A stretch of DNA of 64,000 nucleotides, taken from CAVTJL01 sp963735065. GTDB lineage: Bacteria > Pseudomonadota > Alphaproteobacteria > Geminicoccales > Geminicoccaceae. This document shows, one piece after another, positions 59,638 to 64,000 of the stretch. A program made the position numbers and the translations under genes. The notes below the pieces were generated by a model. That model did no database searches, was not told where the DNA came from, and was given only the letters and a program-made list of their open reading frames with translations. Each line of letters begins with the position of its first letter. Within the stretch, counting starts at the first letter, position 1. The stretch lies in contig CAVTJL010000004.1 of the NCBI GenBank assembly GCA_963735065.1, positions 124,001 through 188,000 of the forward strand, given 5' to 3'.

Positions 59638-61416
59638 TCAGGCGGCCCCCGGAACGAGACCGTCCGCCGCGGCCCGCAGCGCCCGCACATAGCGCTCGGC
59701 CAGCGCCGGCACGGCGAAAAGGGTGCGCCCGCCGAGCCGCGTCTTGAGGAAGACCGGGTCGGCCTCGAGGATGCGGGCCATGATGGCTCGCGCCTCCTCG
59801 GCCAGGCCCAGCTCGGTCATTGTCGCCACCACGACGACCGCGTGACCGGTGAAGCGGGCATTGAGGCTGATGGCGCGGCGGCCGTGCTCGAGGCTGCGCT
59901 CGAGGTCGCCCGCGACCCAGGAGCCCAGCGCCAGGGCCCAATGGCTCATGTCGATCAGCCGGTCGCGCGGGCTCAGCCGCAGCGCCAGCTCGGCATGGGC
60001 GATCGCGTCCTCGGCAAGCCCGTGGTTCGACTCCTCCCACGAGAGCCAGCGCAGCGTCCACACGTCGTTGGGGTTGAGCCGGTGCGCCTCGCGCAGGCTC
60101 GCCAGCGATTCCTGGTGGCGCAGGCGGCGCATCGCGATGTGGCCCAGCACGGCCCAGGCCGCATGGTCGAGCGGATCGAGCTCGCGCAGCCGATGCGCTG
60201 CATCCTCGGCCAGCTCGAGATCGCGCTCGGCGCTGGGCTTGAAGGGGTTGGCTGCAGCACGCCTGCAATAGCCGTGCGCCAGCGCCAGATGGCCCTTGGC
60301 GCAGTGGGGATCGAGCTCGACGGCCCTGCTGCCGCAGGCGATGCCTTCGGCCACGAGGGCCTCGTCGCGCGCCACGAATCCGCGCCGCACCAGCGCCGTC
60401 GCGCGCAGCGCCAGATCATAGGCCTCGAGGCTCTCGATATGGGCGCGCGACGCGCGGCGCTCGTCGGCGACGTCGAGCTCGGGCGCTATGCTGCCGACGA
60501 TCTGCCGCGCGATCTCCTCCTGCAGCCTGAGCACGTCGCCCAGCTCGCCGTCGTAGCGCTCGGCCCAGAGCTGGCTGCCCGAGATGCCGTCGTCCAGCTG
60601 GGCCGTGATGCGCAGACGCTCGCCGGCACGACGCACGCCGCCCTCGAGGACGTAGCGGACACCGAGGTCGCGGGCGATCTCGGGGATCGTGCGGGCGCTC
60701 GTCTCGATGTTGAAGGTGGAGCTCCGCGCGATGACGACGATGTCGCGGAAGCGCGCGAGCTCCGTGATGATGTCGTCGGCGATGCCCTCGCAGAGGCTGC
60801 GCTGGTCGGTCTCGGGGCTGCGGTCGAGGAAGGGCAGCACGGCGATCGAGGGCGGCTCCGAGGGCCTGGCCGCCGCGTGGCTGTCGGGGGGTGCCGCCAG
60901 CGGCCCGAGGCGCACGCGATGGACCGCGACCGGGCGGTCCATGTTCCTGAGCTGCCGCTCGCCCATCGGGTCGATGGGCAGGTCGAGCGATCCTGCCACC
61001 TCGTCGCGGACACGGTCGGTGAGGAGGATCTCGCCCGGCTCGCCCAGCTGCTGCAGCCTTGCCGCCACATTGACGCCGTCGCCCAGAAGATCCGGGCCGC
61101 TCAGGATGACGTCCGCGACGTTGATGCCGATGCGGAAGCCGAGACGGCGCGCGGGCGGCTGATCGGCGTTGCGCGCGTCCACCATCCGCTGGATCGCCAC
61201 CGCCGCGCGGACCGCCTGGAGGCCCGTCGGGAACTCGGCCAGGAGGCTGTCGCCCGCCGTGTTGGCGATGCGGCCCTCGTGGGTCTCGACCAGCTGGCGG
61301 ATCAGCGCGCTGCACGCGTCGAGCGCGCGGATGGTGCCCTCCTCGTCCTGGGCGACGAGCCGGCTGTAGCCGGCCATGTCCGCGGCGAGGATCGCCACGA
61401 GCTTGCGCTTGATCAT
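59638..61416 (-). CDS. Class III adenylate/guanylate cyclase with C-terminal TPR-like region
   Basis: A 592-residue protein. The N-terminal class III cyclase domain (about 1-165) has metal Asp in AADMAGYSRL, NTAGDSLLAEF and LLGDGVNVAARL. A central domain follows (about 190-320, SIAVLPFLDRSPETDQRSLCEGIADDIITELARF ... YVLEGGVRR), a TolB-like N-terminal module, and then TPR-like helices to the end. Substrate preference (ATP or GTP) cannot be fixed by eye. ATG at 61416 is used; a GTG three codons earlier is possible. A cyclic-nucleotide-gated channel gene lies just upstream on the same strand. Confidence 0.92.
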   Translation of the reverse strand: MIKRKLVAILAADMAGYSRLVAQDEEGTIRALDACSALIRQLVETHEGRIANTAGDSLLAEFPTGLQAVRAAVAIQRMVDARNADQPPARRLGFRIGINVADVILSGPDLLGDGVNVAARLQQLGEPGEILLTDRVRDEVAGSLDLPIDPMGERQLRNMDRPVAVHRVRLGPLAAPPDSHAAARPSEPPSIAVLPFLDRSPETDQRSLCEGIADDIITELARFRDIVVIARSSTFNIETSARTIPEIARDLGVRYVLEGGVRRAGERLRITAQLDDGISGSQLWAERYDGELGDVLRLQEEIARQIVGSIAPELDVADERRASRAHIESLEAYDLALRATALVRRGFVARDEALVAEGIACGSRAVELDPHCAKGHLALAHGYCRRAAANPFKPSAERDLELAEDAAHRLRELDPLDHAAWAVLGHIAMRRLRHQESLASLREAHRLNPNDVWTLRWLSWEESNHGLAEDAIAHAELALRLSPRDRLIDMSHWALALGSWVAGDLERSLEHGRRAISLNARFTGHAVVVVATMTELGLAEEARAIMARILEADPVFLKTRLGGRTLFAVPALAERYVRALRAAADGLVPGAA

Positions 61417-61552
61417 GCTGGTCACGAGAATTCGGTCGCTGCCCCGCGTCAGGCTAGTCTACGCCGGGCGGCACGTCTGTCCAGCGGGCTCGAGCTCGTC
61501 GGCGACCTTGGGTGCCCGCGCCTGGTCGGCGGGCCATCGCAGCTCGCCGATC

Positions 61553-62632
61553 TCAGCGGTTTCCCTGGCCCCAGTCGCGGTTCTCGGCCTCGCGGCGGCT
61601 GGCCTCGGCGTGGATCGCCTCGGCCAGCTCAGGCCGGGCGGCGGCGAGGCGGCGAAAGTCCGCGATGTCGAGCTTCAGCAGGCGCGTGCGCTGGCGCGTC
61701 GTCACATTGGCGCTGCGCCGGCGGCCCTGGATGAGGCCGATCTCGCCGAAGAAGCCGCCCGCGCCCACCGGCACGTCGCGGCCGGGCAGCTGGATCGCGA
61801 CCTCGCCCTCGGCCACGAAGTACATGCAGTCGGCGCGCTCGCCGCGGCGCACGACGACGCGGCCTGCCGGCAGCTCGTGGGTCTTCAAGAGCGTGGTCAC
61901 GTCGGCGATGGTGGTGGCGCCTACCGAGGCGAAGAGCGGCACGCGGGCCACGAGGTCCCAGGTGCGCAGGAAGTCGCGGCGCCGCAGCTCCTGGCTGAAG
62001 CCGCTGGCGAGGATGCCGGCGAAGAGCGCGAGGAGGCCGATGCCGCAGACCATGACGAGCCCGCCCAGGACACGGCCCGGCAGGGTTATCGGGACCTCGT
62101 CGCCATAGCCCGTCGTCGTCAGCGTCGTGATCGCCCACCACAGCGCGCGGGGGATGCTGCCGAAGGTCTCGGGCTGCGTCGACCCCTCGAGGAGGTAGCC
62201 GCCCGTCGCCGCGAGGAAGAGGACGACGACGAAGGCGCTCAGCACGCCGCTCAGGGGCTCGCGCTCCATGCGCAGCACGCGGATCAGGAGATCGAAGGCC
62301 GTGGTGTAGCGGAAGGCCTTGAAGATCCAGACGGCGCCGAGGAGGCGGGCGGTCGGTGCCGGCACGCCCACGAGGAGCGCAAGCGGCAGGGCCAGGCCCG
62401 AGACGAGATCGACCAGCCCCAGCGGCGAGCCGGCGAAGGCCCGGGCGCCGGAGCGGCCGAGCCGGCCGTGCTCGTTGGTCCTGCCGGCCAGCGCCGCCCA
62501 GAGCCTGAGGCCGTACTCGACGAGGAAGACCAGGCTCACCGCCAGCATCAGGAGCGTCACCGCCCGGCTCTGGCCGGGCGAGAGCCTAGGCATGCTGCCG
62601 ATGATCAGCGTCAGGAGGCCGAGCGCCACCAC
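61553..62632 (-). CDS. Cyclic-nucleotide-gated potassium channel (MlotiK1-like)
   Basis: At least 359 residues, closely resembling Mesorhizobium MlotiK1. About six membrane helices; the K+ selectivity filter TTGYGD at about residues 171-176 after IPRALWWAITTLT; then a C-linker and a cyclic-nucleotide-binding domain with the phosphate cassette GGFFGEIGLIQGRRRSANV, where the key Arg is kept. The start is unclear: GTG at 62632 truncates the first helix, whose hydrophobic sequence (RLGLLAV) continues in frame upstream without a normal start codon. A sequence error or non-standard start is possible. Confidence 0.88.
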   Translation of the reverse strand: MVALGLLTLIIGSMPRLSPGQSRAVTLLMLAVSLVFLVEYGLRLWAALAGRTNEHGRLGRSGARAFAGSPLGLVDLVSGLALPLALLVGVPAPTARLLGAVWIFKAFRYTTAFDLLIRVLRMEREPLSGVLSAFVVVLFLAATGGYLLEGSTQPETFGSIPRALWWAITTLTTTGYGDEVPITLPGRVLGGLVMVCGIGLLALFAGILASGFSQELRRRDFLRTWDLVARVPLFASVGATTIADVTTLLKTHELPAGRVVVRRGERADCMYFVAEGEVAIQLPGRDVPVGAGGFFGEIGLIQGRRRSANVTTRQRTRLLKLDIADFRRLAAARPELAEAIHAEASRREAENRDWGQGNR

Positions 62633-62834
62633 CGCCAGCAGCCCGAGCCGGATGCCGCGCGCCGCACCGCCGGCTCCCGGCCTGTCGAGGAGGTCGCCGA
62701 TCGACCACCCCGCCCGCAGAGCCGCGCTCGAGCGTACGCCCTCGCTCAGATCGTCCCCCGCCTCTCGTCCGCCCTCAAAGGCTGGAAGGATAGCGGGCGA
62801 GCCCTGCGCTGGCCAGCCGCACGGCCGGCCGGGT

Positions 62835-64000
62835 TCAGGCGGCGATGGCGCCCTCGCGGCGCAGCAGGCGCAGGGCCTCGCCGAACGCCTCGATGGTGGC
62901 CGTGGTCTCGGCCTCGCCGTGAGACGCCGACACGATGCAGCCCGGCCAGCCGTTCATGTCCGTGCCGCCCAGCATCATGGCGAGCCGGAGCTTGTGGACG
63001 AGCCCGGGCTGGCGCGCCTTCAGCTCGGCGAACGGCACCTCGAGCGGGTCGAAGCTGCGGCGATCGACGCTGCGCCCGGCCGCGTTGGTGAAGATGTGGA
63101 CGCCCGAGAAGGTGCCGTAGGCGACCCAGGGCAGCCCCGCCTCGTCCAGCACGGCGTTGAAGCCCTCGCGCAGCCGCTGGGCGGCGGCGTTGGCGCGGGC
63201 GCAGGCGTCGGTGTCGCGGATGATCTCGAGCGCGGCGATGCCGGCCGCGGCCGAGACGGGGTTGGCGTTGAAGGTGCCCGGGTGCTGGACCTTCTCGCCG
63301 GCGGCCTTCTTGAAGTCGAGGGCCTGGAGCACGTCGGCGCGGCCGACCAGGGCGCCGCCCGGCAGCCCGCCGGCCACGATCTTGGCGAGCGTGGTGAGGT
63401 CGGGGGTGATGCCGTAGTGGCCCTGGGCGCCGCCCGGCGACACGCGAAAGCCCGTCACCACCTCGTCGAAGATCAGGAGCACGCCATGCAGGCTCGTGAG
63501 GCGGCGCAGCTCGGCCAGGAACTCGGGCCGGGTGGGCACGAGGCCGAAGGAGGAGCCGGTGGGCTCGATGATGACGGCCGCGATGTCGGTGTCGGTCTCG
63601 AGCGCTGCCCGCACGCCGTCCGTGTCGTTCGGGTCGATCAGCACGACCTGCTCGGCCACGCCGCCCAGCACGCCCGTGGTGGGCGAGCCGTCCATGTGGT
63701 TGGTCCAGCCCGACGTCATGTGGTCGTGCCAGCCATGGAAATGGGTGCGGAAGCGGACGAGCTTCCTGCGCCCGGTGAAGCCGCGGGCGAGGCGCAGCGC
63801 CATCAGCGTCGCCTCGGTGCCCGAGGAGGTGAAGCGCACCATCTCGGCCGACGGCACCATCTCCTTTAGGAGCCGGCCCCACGCCACCTCGAGCGGGTGG
63901 TTGGCGCCGAAATGGGTGCCCCGCGCCAGCGCCGCCTGCGCTGCAGCCAGCACCTTCGGATGGTTGTGGCCGAGCAGGAGGGCGCCGTGGCCGCCGTAAT
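62835..64000 (-). CDS. Class III aminotransferase, glutamate-1-semialdehyde aminomutase-like (partial)
   Basis: Runs off the right edge, so the N-terminus is missing. About 388 residues are visible: GGHGALLLGHNHP at the edge, RFTSSGTEATLMALRLARGFTGR, HFHGWHD, LLIFDEVVTGFRVSPGGAQ (PLP Asp), then DLTTLAKIVAGGLPGGALVGR with the Schiff-base Lys, and THPGTFNANP. It resembles HemL, but isolated copies like this often act on other amino acids. Not part of an evident heme operon here. Confidence 0.9.
   Translation of the reverse strand, partial: YGGHGALLLGHNHPKVLAAAQAALARGTHFGANHPLEVAWGRLLKEMVPSAEMVRFTSSGTEATLMALRLARGFTGRRKLVRFRTHFHGWHDHMTSGWTNHMDGSPTTGVLGGVAEQVVLIDPNDTDGVRAALETDTDIAAVIIEPTGSSFGLVPTRPEFLAELRRLTSLHGVLLIFDEVVTGFRVSPGGAQGHYGITPDLTTLAKIVAGGLPGGALVGRADVLQALDFKKAAGEKVQHPGTFNANPVSAAAGIAALEIIRDTDACARANAAAQRLREGFNAVLDEAGLPWVAYGTFSGVHIFTNAAGRSVDRRSFDPLEVPFAELKARQPGLVHKLRLAMMLGGTDMNGWPGCIVSASHGEAETTATIEAFGEALRLLRREGAIAA

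Noticed and set aside
1..64000. tRNA, rRNA, CRISPR arrays, insertion sequences, phage genes
   Set aside because: No T-loop/anticodon patterns, repeat-spacer arrays, transposase or phage structural motifs were seen by eye; a tRNAscan and profile search would settle it.

Overview
The window is strongly GC-rich with tightly packed genes, many 1-8 base overlaps and frequent GTG/TTG starts. Its gene content (several SmoEFG-type and UgpBAEC-type ABC importers, SDR polyol dehydrogenases, FCD-type GntR, ECF42/DGPF pair, class III cyclase with TPR-like tail, FitAB) suggests a soil or plant-associated alphaproteobacterium of Rhodospirillales/Geminicoccales or Hyphomicrobiales type. This is inference from family content; no rRNA or tRNA gene was seen. 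I found no prophage, insertion sequence, CRISPR array or origin.

Layout. 1-8.6 kb: a polyol locus with a PF08013 (GatZ/KbaZ-like) protein and PfkB kinase facing a SorC-type regulator, a sugar-alcohol binding protein, two permeases and two SDRs; it can be read as galactitol/sorbitol uptake, oxidation to tagatose, phosphorylation and epimerisation. 8.6-13.3 kb: MFS carrier, EEP phosphatase, HpcH/HpaI aldolase, TauD-like oxygenase. 13.3-18.8 kb: ALDH and SDR divergent from a second sugar importer. 18.8-24.4 kb: SnoaL-like protein, a PAS hybrid histidine kinase coupled to an RsbQ-like hydrolase, and an RTX/EF-hand-like calcium-binding protein. 24.4-28.9 kb: metal/metallophore importer with CopC, DUF1636 and DUF2946. 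29-31.8 kb: PEP-mutase-like protein, msrA (frameshifted) and msrB, hydrolase. 32-38.3 kb: Ugp-like importer with the only sugar-type ATPase in the window, plus GDPD and EEP hydrolases. 38.5-45.4 kb: SelA-like PLP enzyme, then a polar amino-acid importer with hydrolase, gamma-glutamylcyclotransferase and EamA exporter. 45.4-54.6 kb: a sugar-acid regulon (epimerase/dehydrogenase, enolase-superfamily dehydratase, aldo/keto reductase, GntR regulator, importer, RraA-like aldolase) tied together by a shared palindromic operator. 54.6-56.8 kb: FitAB toxin-antitoxin, PIN remnant, decayed SIR2-like gene, DUF4142. 57-64 kb: an unknown protein with repeated TNEF motifs, ECF42 sigma factor with its DGPF partner, a class III cyclase beside a cyclic-nucleotide-gated K+ channel, and a class III aminotransferase that runs off the end.

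Three of the four sugar-type importers lack an ATPase gene, so a shared ATPase is likely. Four otherwise intact genes (EEP, msrA, enolase-superfamily, DUF4142) carry apparent single-indel frameshifts, which points either to assembly errors or to real decay. The most notable signals are the four-copy operator with a duplicated gntR 5-prime region, the RsbQ-like hydrolase/PAS-kinase pair, and the cyclase/CNG-channel pair.
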